Source: Klebsormidium nitens
Taxonomy: Eukaryota; Streptophyta; Klebsormidiophyceae; Klebsormidiales; Klebsormidiaceae
NCBI GenBank assembly: GCA_000708835.1
Contig: DF237251.1
Location: 1 to 64,000, forward strand
DNA: 64,000 nucleotides
Direction of reading: 5' to 3'
Made by a program: the position numbers and the translations under genes. This document shows positions 39,870 to 52,860 of the stretch, in pieces. The notes beneath the pieces were generated by a model. It saw nothing but the letters and a program-made list of their open reading frames with translations, did not search any database and had not been told where the DNA came from. Positions within the stretch are counted from its first letter, which is position 1, and every line of letters starts with the position of its first letter.

Positions 39870-42800
39870 ATGGCTTCTGCTCTGTCCCCTGCCGTTGTCA
39901 CATCCTGCAGCAGCGCTTTAGTACCCTCAGCAAAGAGTGGTTTTGAGTCTGCCTCCATATCTGATGGCAGGAGGACCTTTGCGTGCCATGTTGGCCTCAG
40001 GAAGGTACAATTGAACTCTGTGATAGTCCCAACAAGGCATGAGCGGGCCGTCAAATGCCAGGGGGTGCGGGCAAAGGATTCTGAGCCTGGCTTTTTTCAG
40101 AAGATTGGGACGGCAGTGCAGAAAGCAAACAAGAAGGCGCCAGAGCCAGAGCCAGAACCCAAGGGGACAGGCTGGTTCAAGCTGGGGGCCAACAAGGCAA
40201 CCGGGACGCAGAAAGTTTCACGAGGCACAGGCACGGCTGTAAAGAAGGGAACGCAGCTGCAGAAGGCCACTGGTACCGGAAAGACCGGCACCACACAGAG
40301 ATTTGCGGCTCTTGCCCAGACGTTTGTGCAGCGGGCGAAGCCTACCGATCCAAAGACTGTGTTTGTGAGCGGGGCCACTGGGCAGACCGGAGTGCGCATT
40401 GCCAAAGAAGTGTTGGCAGCGGGGCTGAATGTGCGCGCGGCTGTGCCTGATGCCGAGGAAGCGGACAAATTGCTGGCATTTGCCGTGCAGTATGAGGTGA
40501 GGGTCTTGTTGTTTGCAAGGCAAGGCGTCCAATGTCTGGGCAATGCATGCTATGCAATTTGAGCTCATCCGTTCTTTTTGGCACATTCGCCATAGGTCAT
40601 TGTGCTTCGGCACATCGTGCTTGTTTTCTGAGCATTTGTGGGAAGGCAATCAGTGACCGATGTTGCCACATTGTGGCCACTCTTATCATGTAACGTGAAT
40701 AGCAATGAAGCATACACTCCGCAGTCATTGGAATTTTCCAGGTGACCATCAATAAGCTAAGCTTGATTTAGCAAGCAGACGGTCGTAGTTCTGTCCTGAT
40801 TCTGCTTTCTATACAATGTGGCTCTGACCTTTTCGTTCGTTTAGAGGGTGCAACAGCCCAAGCCCTTCTGAGGAAGGGTCGGAAAAAATTCAGTCGTATC
40901 TCATGCATGCCACTAGTGGGCATGTCCTCCAAGGCCAGAATGCAAAAAGCTGAGGCCTAGATTACCTGCAGACTATCGCTATCCCTTTCGCAGCAGCCAC
41001 ATGGATGCTTTTCCAGAGGCTTCCAAGAAAGATGTCTGCGAGGCCCCAACCAATATTTGAGTTAGATCACTTACAATTCTGCAAGCATGAATTGAAACCG
41101 GGACTGAACCATTGGACTTTATACTGCACACTATCTTTTTCACTGAAGGCCATTGAACTGCCTTTTGGCATGCAAAAGGCAGACAGCATACCTTTGGAAA
41201 ATGAGAGAAGGTTATGGTGCATCATGCTCCACATAGTGCACTTAGGTCATGCTTGTAAACCGCGTTTGTGGAATGAAGACCAGTGGTCGCCCCTTTTCCT
41301 CACTTGGCTTCCCATGCTTGAATCTCAAGCAACCTGTTTTGAGAATGTGGGTATACCGTGCCCCTCCCCTGACTGTCCCGCACTTCTGTTTTCGTAGCTG
41401 ATCTCCCGGGAGGAGGCCAAGCGAGTGAACATTGTGGAGTACGATGTCACCGACGTCGACTCCATTGCGGAGTCCATTGGCAATGCCGGCAAGGTTGTGC
41501 TGGCTCTCGGCTCCGCTGAGAACGGCCCACGTGGAAAGATGAGCAATCAGGACGCGCTGCGAGTCCTGGAGGCTGCCAAGCTGGCCAACTCGAGCCATTT
41601 TGTGCTGGTCTCCTCCAAGGGGGGGTCGAGTGGCGGGGGTGGCGGCTTTTTCAGCGGGTTCTTTGGGGGGGGCGGCGCAGTGAGTGACAAGGGCCTGTTA
41701 GACAAGCTGGCGGAGAGCGGGTTGACATACACGGTGGTCAGGGCGGGACCGGATGGCGAGAGCGAGGGAAATTTGGTCGTGGAGGCAGAGGGGACCGCGC
41801 TGACAGGGAAGGTGAGCGGTAATGTGGCCCCAGGGGGTGACAGCCATGGAGAACAATGTGGGAAAGCGTTAGTCCCTCACCTGGGGTTGAAGTCGTGGTA
41901 CTAACCGAATTGGAGGGCCAATTTGCCCATACACTGAAGGTAGACCACATTGAACAGTAGAGGAAGATGGAGAAAGGTTTTCTGAATGTCATCACAGACT
42001 GCTGTGGCTTGCACCTCTACTTTTTTGATGGTAAGGTGTTCGGCACTGTGATTCCTGGCAGCTAGAGGGTAGCAAACACTTATCCATCTACTTCTAGATA
42101 TGGCCCAAGACCACATTGAGGAATCTCCAATTGTACTCTCTTTGCCTCTCAGGTCTCCAAGTCCCAAGTGGCCGAGGTGGTGGCGGGGGCGTTGGCTGAC
42201 CTGGAGGTAGCAAAGAACAAGGTCAGTCAGAGCCCCAGACTGTGCATATTAGAGGCAATGGGAGAAGCTGCAAGAATGGTACAGGCAGTTTTTGCAGCCC
42301 AGCCGCGCGATCGACTTCAACAAGTGACATTGCAAACGGGCCAATTGACGCCTTCTGTCAGGCCATGCATGAGGCTGTGGCTGAAGACTGCAACGTACAG
42401 GGTGCCTTTCTGTCATGTATCTGGCATGCCAGAGTGGACTAACAAAACACGTTTCTGGTGTGAGGCGAGTCCCTTGTGGCCATTTCTGCTTCCACACCCA
42501 TCTGCTACTTTTGCCCAAGTGGGGAGTCTTACCTTCTCTGGTGCCTGCAGGTGTTTGAGGTGTCCAGCAGCGCCGAGGCGCCCAGCAAGACCATCTCCGA
42601 CCTGCTCAGGTGAGCGCCAGCCACCCTTTCTCTGATTGCTCTGATTGGTGGCCCTGCCACCCCTTCTTTGATTTGCGGCCCTGATTGCGCGAGCAGCAAA
42701 GTAGATTCGAGTGTCGTCCGGAGGCCCAACTGTGGCTTCAGTGAGGCCCTCTGCGACTGAAGCACGAGTTGATGCGATATGGAGGGGCGTACCTGCGTGA

Positions 42801-44979
42801 TTTCACAGTGGAGAGAGATTACTTCGATGCTGGTTGCTGGCTGGCTGGGCCATCGATCTCTCCTGGCCGTAGCTGCACTTTCTATCTTGAGTCCACAACT
42901 GAGAAGACTGGGCTGAGTATCTAGCATTAATGCAGACCCAGGTGAAGTTTTGTGTGCTTTGCACATTTTGTGCTGCGAGTCCTGTGCCCGGCTGTGGTTG
43001 TTGCTTGTCAACTGAGTCAAAACAGGAAGGGGGGGAGGAGTCTTCCATTATCCTTCTGGAACTTTCAGAAAGGCAGCAGGTTTTGGAGAAGCATAAGTCG
43101 TTTGGAACACTTGATGCATGGGCGCCATGAGGACCTTGTCACTGCATCCAACGGAGATCCCAGCAGTCTTACAGTCACTGCCTCATTTCACGCAACAGAA
43201 AAGCCACATTGAAATTTCGAAGCCCTAAGCTAAATGTCTTCCTGGCAGGGAGCTTACAGAGCTTCTTCCAATTGAGCAAGCAAACTAACTGAATACTTTC
43301 TCTTTTACACGGGTTGACTTGCTGAAGCTCACCTTGTCCCTTTCTCCACAGTGCTGTCTCTGAGGACGGGCGCTACGGGGAGGTGATTGCCGCCAAGAAG
43401 GCTGCAGAAGAGGAGGCGGCCGCTGCGGAGAAGCGGGCGCAGGAAGCGGAAGAGGAGGCCCAGAGGCGCGCACAGGCCCAGGAGGCAGCGCGGGAAGCAG
43501 CAGAGGAGGCCTCCGCGGCAGAGGCGCGCAAGAAGGAGCTGGAGCAAGAGGCCAAGCAGATGCAGGCCATCGAGGCGCGTGCGGCGGCAGCCAGGGAGAG
43601 GGCCCGCGCCAGGGCCGACTCGGCAGGTGAGCGAGCGGTTGGGGTTGAGAATTTGATAACGTTGACGAGGGCTAGAAGACGAGGCCTTTGAGCTTGATGT
43701 CTCTGGAAAAGCTTTGCTTGGGATGATTACATGTTCTGGTTGAAGAAAGCGTCCTCTCAGAAGGGTGCAGGACACTGCTGGTGGGTGAGGGCTGGCAGGA
43801 TGAGCTTTGCCGAGGATAACACCTGGCACAGCAGTGCGCACCAGTTGACCCCATCATAAGAGCAGTCACAGCTGTTGAAGGGAGCGCAGCTGTAGGATGC
43901 AGCGTACAAGAAGCAACTGCAAGATCTAGGCTGGATACCCGAAGCTCAGGCCATGAGTTTGTGCAGACTCCGAGCGACTCGAAGTAAGCGGTCTGTAAAG
44001 TATATTGGCGCAATAGCTCGTCAGGCAAGGACAAGCTGATGATTTTTTGGACGGCCCCAACTTTCTTGTGAAGTTGGGTATCAGTTGACGCCTTTTGGGT
44101 TCAGCTAAGCACACAGTGCAGAAGTCTTGCGACTAGGTCGAGGACTGGCCGCTTCGATGCAGGGGTCAGGTCATGCACGGCTAGATGGTAGGTGTACTCT
44201 GTCAGTAAGCACACAATCTGTGCTTTGCCCTGTCGAAAGAAGACAACATTTTCGCCCAGACTAGATCGAAGCAATCCGAACGGAGTTCTTGCAAGCCAGG
44301 CTTTAACAATTGTTGAGCGTTTAGCCTCCAAGTCGACAATTTTGAGTGGTTGATGACAGTTTTGAAGGTCGGCTCACTAGGTGCGTCCCCGCATACAGGC
44401 ACGGCGGTGCAGACCGTGGCTGCCAAGGCCGAGCAGATGAACTTGGGCCCTCTCGACGCATTTGCCGCACCCTCCAAGAAGGGCGCGCAGTCGTTCAGCT
44501 TTGGCTCACTCTTCAACAAAGCGGAGGAGGGGGCCGAGGACGCCGCCGAGGAGGTCAGAGGAGCGGCCAAGAAGGTGGCGGGGCGCGCCAAGGCGCAGGT
44601 GCAGCCAGCGGTGCGGAAAGCGGCTCGGAGTGAGCCCGTGAAGGAGGTCAAGAAGGCCGCGGGGGGCTTCAATTTCGGGTCGTTGTTGCCGAAGAAGGAA
44701 GAGGTGGTGGAAGAGCCGGTTAAGGAGGCGAAGAAGTCGGCCTTCGCGTTCGGGTCCCTGCTGCAGAAGAAGGTGGACGAGGGGGCCAACGGGGTGGCGG
44801 CCAAGGTGCAGCGGTCACGGCCAGCGGCAGCCAAGCAGGTGGCGCGAGTTGGCTCGCAATTGAAGAAAGCGGCCCCTAAGGCCCCCGCGCCTAAACCAGC
44901 GGCGGCCAAGAAAGGAGGGAAGGGGGGTTTGTTTGGAGGGTTGCTACCGAAGGAAGACGAGTATCTGTACGAAGACTAA
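39870..44979 (+). CDS. pTAC16: pTAC16-like plastid nucleoid protein, NAD(P)-binding fold (6 exons, 674 aa)
   Basis: pTAC16 is a plastid transcriptionally-active-chromosome protein with an atypical short-chain-dehydrogenase-type Rossmann domain; its role is unclear, and membrane anchoring of nucleoids has been proposed. Exons: 39870-40496, 41398-41811, 42153-42221, 42551-42609, 43352-43626, 44399-44979, phases consistent. The N-terminus (MASALSPAVVTSCSSALVPS) looks like a chloroplast transit peptide. The dinucleotide-binding motif GATGQTG is at residues 168-174 after TVFVS; HFVLVSSKGG and LTYTVVRAGPDGE follow. Exon 5 is an Ala/Glu/Arg-rich coiled coil. Exon 6 is Lys/Ala-rich and repeats a motif: FSFGSLF, FNFGSLLPKKEE, FAFGSLLQKK and GLFGGLLPKEDE, ending in EYLYED. 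It is longer than the Arabidopsis protein (about 510 aa), chiefly through these tails. The start was chosen for the transit peptide; an in-frame open stretch precedes it. Confidence 0.87.
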
Positions 44980-46977
44980 GTTGCATGGCAGCATGGAACG
45001 AGTTGCGGGAGGCCTGCGCAAAAGCGGGGCTCCCGGTTTTGTGTACTCTACATGCAAGGCTTTGTGTGGGCTACAGTCGACGTGTTTGGCCAACTGGCAG
45101 AACAAAGAGTGTGTACATTTATGTATTGAGGCCGTTGAGATTGGGCCTGCCGAGCTAGGGAATTATTTGCCTAAAGTCGTTGTAAGTCGCGCGGAGTTGA
45201 CCACGCTTTGAAGCTCAGCGTCTCAGATGTACCTCCTTGACCGTTTCTGCACGTAAGCGCAGCGTTGGGGACAGCTCTAGGAAGTGGCGCCACAAGCCTT
45301 GACCCTTTCAGATATGTCGTTTTCTGGCCCCCATCATTCAGGATTCAAAGCTGCAAGGTGCAACAAGCCTGGAGGCGTGGTTGTCTTAATACTCAGTACG
45401 TACGATTCCTGTTCGACGCGCTCCTGTGCCTCTCATCATTTGTAATCGATGCCAGTATAGCGCGGCACATCAGGTCTCCGGCGGTAGCCAGGCTGAGGAA
45501 GTTAGACATGTGACTCTTATCCATTTCCCGTGTCGGTTGTGACATGATAGCCAACTTACCCAGCTAGCCACTCATGCACAATGAATTTCTTGTACGTATA
45601 TGTTCAGTTGCTTTTTGCATGTGACTGTATGGTGCGCGGCGCGCGCCGGCCGATCAAACATTCGATATGACCCATGCAGCGTTTGCAACCTGCATATATA
45701 TGTACTGAGCACGATCATGGCCATGCGCATGGGCAATGTACGTACACTTTGAGCATGACGGTCATTCCTCAGGCTAGTGGCACAAACGTGAATTCAATTA
45801 TGATCTATAGCAGCTAGAGATAGATATAGCTCTACCGGTCGGACAGCATGTCCCGGCATCCGAGTCGCGTTGATGCTCACATGCACATTATATTCTAAGT
45901 CAAACGCAATGGGACCGGCCAGTCCTTCGAACTTAGTCTGGAGATTGTGTCTTGCAAGCAGTTGTGATCATTTCTGACAGGACTGTACAAGGACTACTAG
46001 CAGCTATCCCTAACTGCCTACTAGTTTCAAAACTACCAAGCTTCCAAGTTCCTCCCTGACCGATAGCATCCTCCAACGTGTCATTGTTGATACGAAGATG
46101 GCACCTTATGTCACAAGATGAACTATCAGTCCTAAAGATAGGCCGCCAATGTGACCAGTCTCGTATATACAATTTGAGGCAATTCGAATAAACTAGGCTG
46201 CAAGCGCCGCTTGAACACGTTAGTCAGGTGGCTTCCATGTAAGTGCTAAAGTGGGACAATTCAAGGCCCGTGCAATTGACCTTCTCAGAACCAGTCAACA
46301 TACTGATCCCGTTTTTTTGGAGTCCTTCGCGGCTTCCTGTCCCTCCCATTTTCAAAATTAGCAGTTGCGATCAGCATCTCCATTTGGTATTGAACTTCGT
46401 CCGAACGTTCACCTCTTACGACAGCACTGCATCACAACAATCTACGGTCAAGGATTGAAGAACTTGTCAAAGTTTGATCCCTTGACACCCAATATTTCGC
46501 CTGCCTCTATCACTTTGTTATTGTCTGCACTCTCCCCTCGTTAAGGCGCATTCACCCTCCACAAACGTACACGAATCAAGTAAAGAATTTCGTCAACCAA
46601 GTGCAACCCTTCGAGCTCAAAATGATTTTGAATAGTGGGAGCTCATTCTAGCTTAAACCAGGCAACAGATTCAGCCACCAACTCACAATACCGCAGATGT
46701 ACATCTTAGTCCTATGAAAGGGCTTTCCAGACCGTGTAAGTGTTTAGAGCTTGATTGGATTCTTACAATGAAGACGTCGAGCGTCAAAGTTGGACTTCAA
46801 ATACCATCCGAGCAACTTCAAGCCGAGGAGCAGCTGCAGGATGGATTCTTTCGAGTAAAGCCGCGGGGCGATGGCAGCAGAGAAATGAAAGCTGCAGTCG
46901 GGTCCCCGGGGTCTCCATTCGAAATATACTACATCCACGCGTATAATCCTTCAGATAATACAAACAGGGGACGAAGC
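44980..46977. other. Convergent intergenic region between pTAC16 and DnaJ-ferredoxin genes
   Basis: No gene is supported. It contains both 3' ends. Around 45600-45850 the sequence mixes short palindromes such as GGCGCGCGCC with AT-rich words. A further 3' exon of the minus-strand gene could lie in 46620-46940, but I could not establish it. Confidence 0.45.
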
Positions 46978-48817
46978 TCACGTGATCGACTTTACTGAGC
47001 TGCTTAAGAAAACATGATCTGCTCGATAGGACTTGCGAATACAGGCAAGGTGTATTCGCACGCACCTCTCCATCAGCTGTTCGAGCTCCAGCCGTTGGTC
47101 TTCCGTGACAAAATGAATGCAGGTTTCCGGGCATTGGCCGACAGCCATCTGAATATTGTAGTCATCGTCCCCACCTACATGTGAAGAGGCCCCGAAGCAC
47201 ATGAGAGAATTTCACAGCCGTAAGTCAGTGTCTGCCTTCTTCGAGAACAACAATCGAAACCCCCGATTTGAAAACAGCCGGTTGACAATCGATACTAAGA
47301 AGGGACGAAGAAAGAACGCCTCGTGTCTCTCCCGTGCAGCTAGCTTGCGGATTGCGTACCTGAACACCACCAAAACGAGCACAATCGGAGAAGATGGAGC
47401 CCTTCTCCTCTTCACTGCTACCAATCAACACGCATGAAGAGAATTCCAAGATGGCAGAAGGGTGTGACGCGTTACCTCGATTCGTTGCTCGGGCTCTCAT
47501 CGTCTCCTGGGCAAAGTAGAACGTTTTGGGTGCCTTGCGGACGCAGCTGTAAGGACACTGCGGTCCGATGCACCTAAACTCGTTGACGAACACACTGACA
47601 GCCGGCCCATCAGGCTCTCTGAATGGCCCTCGTTCCTTTCGTAATCGTATCTGCTCCCGATCATCGTCGTCGATCAGAAGCTGCGAGAAACGGGACCAAA
47701 AAGTCAGTTGCAATCACACCTTTGGGTTGGCTGGTCTTCTTCAGCCTACAAAACACCAAGTGGACAACAAATCAAGTTAGAAGATTTCAAAGAAGCTGCA
47801 CCTTTTGTTGTGCTTTTTGGTATCGGATGGGGCACTTTCGTGAAAAACAATGGGTGTGTTCAGGTGATGCAGCTTCGAATACAATTTGAGTCAAAGATCT
47901 TGTCTATGAGATGCCAAGAAGTCTTGGAGGATGAGAAGAGCTTTCAAAGAATGGGGGCAACTACTTACCTTGTAAGCTCGAATTAGTCGATCCGCTATGA
48001 TGTTTGCATCTTCTACCCCACTATAAACGTCTGGATGATACTCCTTCATCTGCAGGACATGTGGTGTCAAACAGTCAAACAGCCAAACAGTTTGTATCAT
48101 CGAGGTTCGGCCCCACTCTGCTTGCTTGTGGGAGTTGAGCAGGAGGAGAGAATACCAACTGACTGTTGATTGAAAAGGAACCTGCAATGAAAGTGCTCCT
48201 TTCGAGCCGCAGAAGGATACCCCAAAAGGACTTTATTTGTGGCCAATTCACAAGGCAGACTCTCTGTTCCACCTTGTGATTGCAGGGAGAAGTCGGGGAC
48301 CCTATGTGACGTGTTTGAGTACAGACTAGACCGACAACCTTGCGACGACTACTCCCTTTGCCTTCTTCTAGGAGACAGCTCAGTAACCACAACCTCACGA
48401 GTACATGCACCAAGGGCGCCACAACAGCAGGAAGGTCCTATTTGGTGGTCAGCTCACCAGATTCCTGTATGCCGCCTTTATGGTCTCAGCGTCGCTGTCC
48501 TCAGACACGTTGAGCACTTTGTATGGATCTTTTGACCGCCAATTGGCTGCAACTGGACCACCGTCGCCCCCTTGTTGAGCCCAGCACAAAGCTTCTTTCC
48601 GCAACTTTTGGCGCCCTACTTGATTAGCTGGCCTGGGCTGCAGACGACCACGTAATCTACATCCTAAGAGGCCTGGCATCCAACCAGTGCCGCAAGGACC
48701 AGCTTCAGAGCACACAAAGAGTAGAGCCCTGGAAGCATAGGCTTTGGTTTCGACATGGCGACTCACAAGATTTAGTGGACACGTGCGCAACACTGGATTC
48801 CTGCATGCGGTCTGCAT
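46978..48817 (-). CDS. Plastid DnaJ (J-domain) protein with ferredoxin-like domain (280 aa)
   Basis: Chaperone-type J protein of the plant DJC76/77/82 class, which joins a J domain to a bacterial-type ferredoxin domain and is plastid-located. Exons: 48817-48458, 48049-47969, 47680-47476, 47174-46978; phases agree. The J domain spans KDPYKVLNVSEDSDAETIKAAYRNL joined across an intron to MKEYHPDV, so the HPD motif that activates Hsp70 ATPase is intact. The Fe-S part reads CIGPQCPYSCVRKAPKTF, then GQCPETCIHFV in the last exon. The first three cysteines are spaced CX4CX3C rather than the usual CX2CX2C. The first ATG (48817) gives a basic, Ser/Arg/Leu-rich leader compatible with a transit peptide. 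The stop at 46978 is uncertain because a good donor (AG|GTGCGT) lies about 70 nt earlier in the last exon. Confidence 0.85.
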
Positions 48818-49230
48818 TCTTGCAATGCTGTCAATCTGGCAGGCAGCGCGTTTCTTTATGCAACTGTCCGTCACGATATCCCGACTGGAAAGGGGCACTG
48901 TGTTCGGAAACCTGTAGAAAAGGAAGCAATCACTAGAATCCTGCAGAACTGACTTGACGCGCAGCTGTTAGTTCTGGCTTGACAGCTGTTGTCTCCTCCC
49001 TCCTCAACTAAATTTTACGTAGGGGGCGAAGCTTTTTTAGTGCGCTTCCTAAGCCTCTTCCAACAGCCTCGGCCTCATGCAGGCTTTCGTTTGTTCTTCA
49101 GCCCCCTCAAAACCCTAAAGGCTAAAACTCGGAAACCCTAATAGTAAAAATAGAGATTGTCAAATGGAGAAAAGCTTTCTGGGCCTGTTTGGCGCCACAT
49201 TGTACAAGTCGTTTCTGCTTCTTCGACGCA
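48818..49230. promoter_or_regulatory. 413-bp divergent promoter of DnaJ-ferredoxin and glutaminyl cyclase genes
   Basis: The two start codons are head to head. Two telo-box motifs lie on the plus strand at 49109-49120 (AAAACCCTAAAG) and 49133-49141 (AAACCCTAA), about 90-120 nt before the cyclase ATG. Telo-boxes are known in plant promoters; here a role for one or both genes is inferred. Confidence 0.6.
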
Positions 49231-52200
49231 ATGGTGCTGTCTTCTGCCTCATCCGGGCTTAGTGGTTGTGCAATTCTAAACAGTTGCCTCTCTTTCCTTC
49301 TTTTATTGCCTGTCCTGGGAGCCTCGCAATGCAATGCGCTTGCGAGCGGAGCTGAGCAGCTCAGCCAAAAAGCAAGGCTGTTAAAAGATTCGGATGACGG
49401 GCCTGTGATTTACAGCTACGAGATTGTGGCCACATACCCTCATGATCCGAAAGCGTTCACACAGGTAAGATTTTCCTTGTCTTGACTTTTGTGTAGGTTC
49501 ATCGTCTTTTGAGATTTCGATGTTTTTAGTTTTGATTGGATTGCTGACCCTCGCATCCGACAACAATGCTGGGATCTCTGTAGAACCCTTGTCCTTCTGG
49601 CCCAACTTGGTCCGTCGACTTTTGAGTTCATGGTGGCACTTCCATTCATAGAGTGTAGACTGAAAATCTGCAGTAGCTGAAACTTGTAGATCCTGACACG
49701 CAAATGCAGGGTGGAGCATGAAAGTTACTGAGCTTGAGCAAGCTTGGACTTGATTTCAACCTGCCTCCAGAGAGGGTTCATGGCACACAAGAAACGTCTG
49801 CCTTCTCGGCCATGTTTGCAACAGCAACGTGCTATCTCTGTAAGGCTCACGGCGAGAGATCTGTGCTGGAGACAAGTTGTACCAAACTACTCTCGTAACC
49901 ATGTGGAAAGGAGCGCTGGCTCCTAGTATAACAAAATGCTACCTCGTTCCTTTGTGGTTTCAGGGCCTGCTGTTCCACAAAGGGGTGCTCTATGAATCGA
50001 CGGGCTTGAACGGAGCCTCCTCCGTGCGGGAGGTGGAGCTTGAAACAGGGAATGTAAGCCGACACGGTAGCTGTTTCTGCTCTTCTGGGTTTTAAAAGAC
50101 TCTAAGAATGTACCTACATGATCACCCCATTGGCATTCCACTTCCCCGCGCTTGTCAGGAACCTGAGATTCATCATTGTTGTCCCTGCCTCTTTGATTCT
50201 TCGCGTCTCTACTAGCTGTCCACCCTCCGTGACAAGGGGGTTCTTGTACCTGTGTAAAGAATGTCCAAGAAGTCAATTTCAAGTAAGTTGGCTTGTTTTG
50301 GCGATGACATCCTCGTTGAATCCTTCAGTTGGGTTACAGCGCGATGCGACAGGGGGGAGAAATGGCATGTGCCCCTTCCGAATGCGTAGACTTAAGATGC
50401 TGATTTCACATTTGTGCTTTACATGCCAGGTCATCAAGCAGAGGAATCTGGGAAGGCAGCACTTCGGCGAGGGTCTTGCACTTTACGGAAGAAAGTAAGG
50501 ACATCTGACACCCACGTGTACTTAATATAGTTTCGCTTCTTCGATGTCTGGCTGAGTGAATCTGGAGCACAACAGACGATTCCTCAATTTGCAACCTCCA
50601 AAAACATGCCCTGCTCTGACAGTTCCCCAACTTGAGCTTCTTCAGCAAGTCATTGTGGGACTTAAGGATTAAACCTTGTGAGATGTCTGATGTATGCAGG
50701 CTATACCAATTGACTTGGCAGACCAACAACCTTCTGTCCTATACAAGGAGCACCCTTTCCCCAGTGAGTTCAGATAGATTTAGATTTTCTTTCTCAACAT
50801 GCTACAAACTGCAATGCTATCATCGTATGAAATTCTCGACTTTGGCCACGAGTCCGCTGGAACATCAAGCAATTGCTGGTCTTTTGGCGGCTTTTTGGAT
50901 TCCGATGTTCTTCTGGATCATTTCTATCGAGGCTTAAACGTTTGGCAACTCCATCATTGACCTGATGGAGCAGGCTGCAGAGTGTGCTCTTCTGACAAGA
51001 CCCACTTTCAGATGAATTGAAACAATTGTTGCACCACTGCGGTGCAAATGGTGACTTGTCGTTTTCGAGTTCAAGCAAGCTTTGCATCAATTTCATAAGC
51101 CCGATTTAATGACTCGACTTCTGGCTGCAGGCAGCTGCGCTGAAGACGCCCCTCAACGATGGGTGGGGCCTGACAACTGGGAACGGCACTTTCGTGGCAA
51201 GTGATGGAAGCGCAAACATCTTCTTTCTGCACCCGACGACCATCGCAGGTGACCTACCGTTCTTTCACGATCGGAAAAATTATGTACACAGGGGGGATAG
51301 CTGTGGATTCACCGACTCTCCTGTCTCTTTCATATGCTTGGTGGTGTCATGGAATTGTAAGGAGGGGATTCAGCCGAAAGCGGGCCATCGAGATCTTTCT
51401 TGTCCACGGAGTCAGGACAAGTACAGGTTGGAACCAAGGTCTAAGGCAATGTCGGTTTGAATACGTCCAGGGCACACAAGTCTGGCTGCTTCAAACCTCT
51501 CCATGTTCATGGATCAACAATGTACAAGCACTGCGCTCGCATCCTAAGGCTGATTACTGAAACCCCTGTCGTGGGCCTACCCTGCAGCGGTCCGTCAGGT
51601 AACAGTAAGGGATAACGGCCGGGACGTGGGATACTTGAACGAGTTGGAATGGGTAGGGAACGAGATCTGGGCCAATGTCTGGCAGGTGACCGCCTTTTCC
51701 ATGTTGGTCTACTCTGTTTCGAGAACGCGTGGAGGCTGGCCTCAAGAGCTCAAAAGCATGGCCTGTTATCCTTTGAATAGCAGCTACTCCGATATCTCTC
51801 TCGCTTTCTGCGGGCTGTCTGTGAACAAATGATTGATACGTTTGACAGAGTGACCAACTCTGGCAGTAGGGTCAACGCACTGGTCTCGCCGTCAAGACCA
51901 GCTCTGCTTCAAGCAGCTTGCGAACGGGCACTGCAGGCAGTCTGGCCTTTTGGATCCTCTTTGATGCACGTTGCCTTTCGGCTAGGAGTACCTGCCAAGG
52001 TTCTTTTCAAAGACGACTTTTGGTAATGCGCTGTCCCTCATGTTGCAGCGGGAGTGCATCGCCAGAATAGATCCGGAAAGTGGCCGAGTTGTGGGGTGGA
52101 TAGACATGATTGGCCTTACAGCTCACGCGTTTGATAGAGCCAATGGCCAGGTAAAACCTCGAGGCGTCTCGATTCGCACCGATCTGGTTGGAACTTTTCT

Positions 52201-52860
52201 GATCAGGGTAAAATGGATTGGTTACAACATTCGGAAGGCGCCCCAACTTCCTGTGATTGACTTCGAATCACTGCTTTGCCTTCGTTACGTCAGACCCTGT
52301 ATCAATCGTCTCTTGAAACGTTGCTTCATCTTTTTGTTCCAAAATTGGAAACAATTCTTTCAAGCCCGAGGCAATCTTCTGTCATACCAGAAGGAAGCAG
52401 CGCCGAGAGGTCGTAGCTTGCTCCGAGCCTTTGTCATAATTTTATCTACCTTCGAATCCGAGGCCCATTACTTAGGTCTCTGTTTCCGAGTGCAGCGGCT
52501 GGACGTTCTGAACGGGATTGCATATGACGAAGAGCACGAGAGATTGTTTGGTAAGCATACAGTCCTTCTTGAACCTTCTTGATGATGCGCACGGCTAGCA
52601 ATCGCTCTCATCTGTGAGGACTACGTGGAATTCGACTAGTAGCTTCGCTTTGATCATGAAAACCCGAAGCAGGACTTCACGACGGGCGCTGATTACAAGC
52701 AACCTCATGTATGCTGATTGTCTTATTTTGCTTTGGTGCAGTGACAGGAAAGTTCTGGCCGTTACTCTACGAGATTCGCTTGAAAAAAGTTTCTTCTCCC
52801 CCTGATACGGAAATTGAGCGGATCAGATCATTGTGCATAGTGACGGGAAAGCTCCTATGA
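49231..52860 (+). CDS. QCT: Plant-type glutaminyl-peptide cyclotransferase (9 exons, 314 aa)
   Basis: Converts N-terminal glutamine of peptides to pyroglutamate in the secretory pathway or Golgi; plant-type (papaya-like) five-bladed beta-propeller, unrelated to the animal zinc enzyme. Exons: 49231-49464, 49964-50053, 50430-50494, 50700-50763, 51131-51248, 51588-51685, 52049-52150, 52496-52550, 52742-52860; phases agree. A signal peptide or anchor is present ([13 protein letters not shown], residues about 19-31). Family motifs in order: [34 protein letters not shown] (Glu about 89 is the expected active-site residue), [77 protein letters not shown] and [13 protein letters not shown]. The length matches the plant enzymes (about 320 aa). 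No disabling change is visible. The start is the first in-frame ATG before the hydrophobic leader. Confidence 0.93.
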
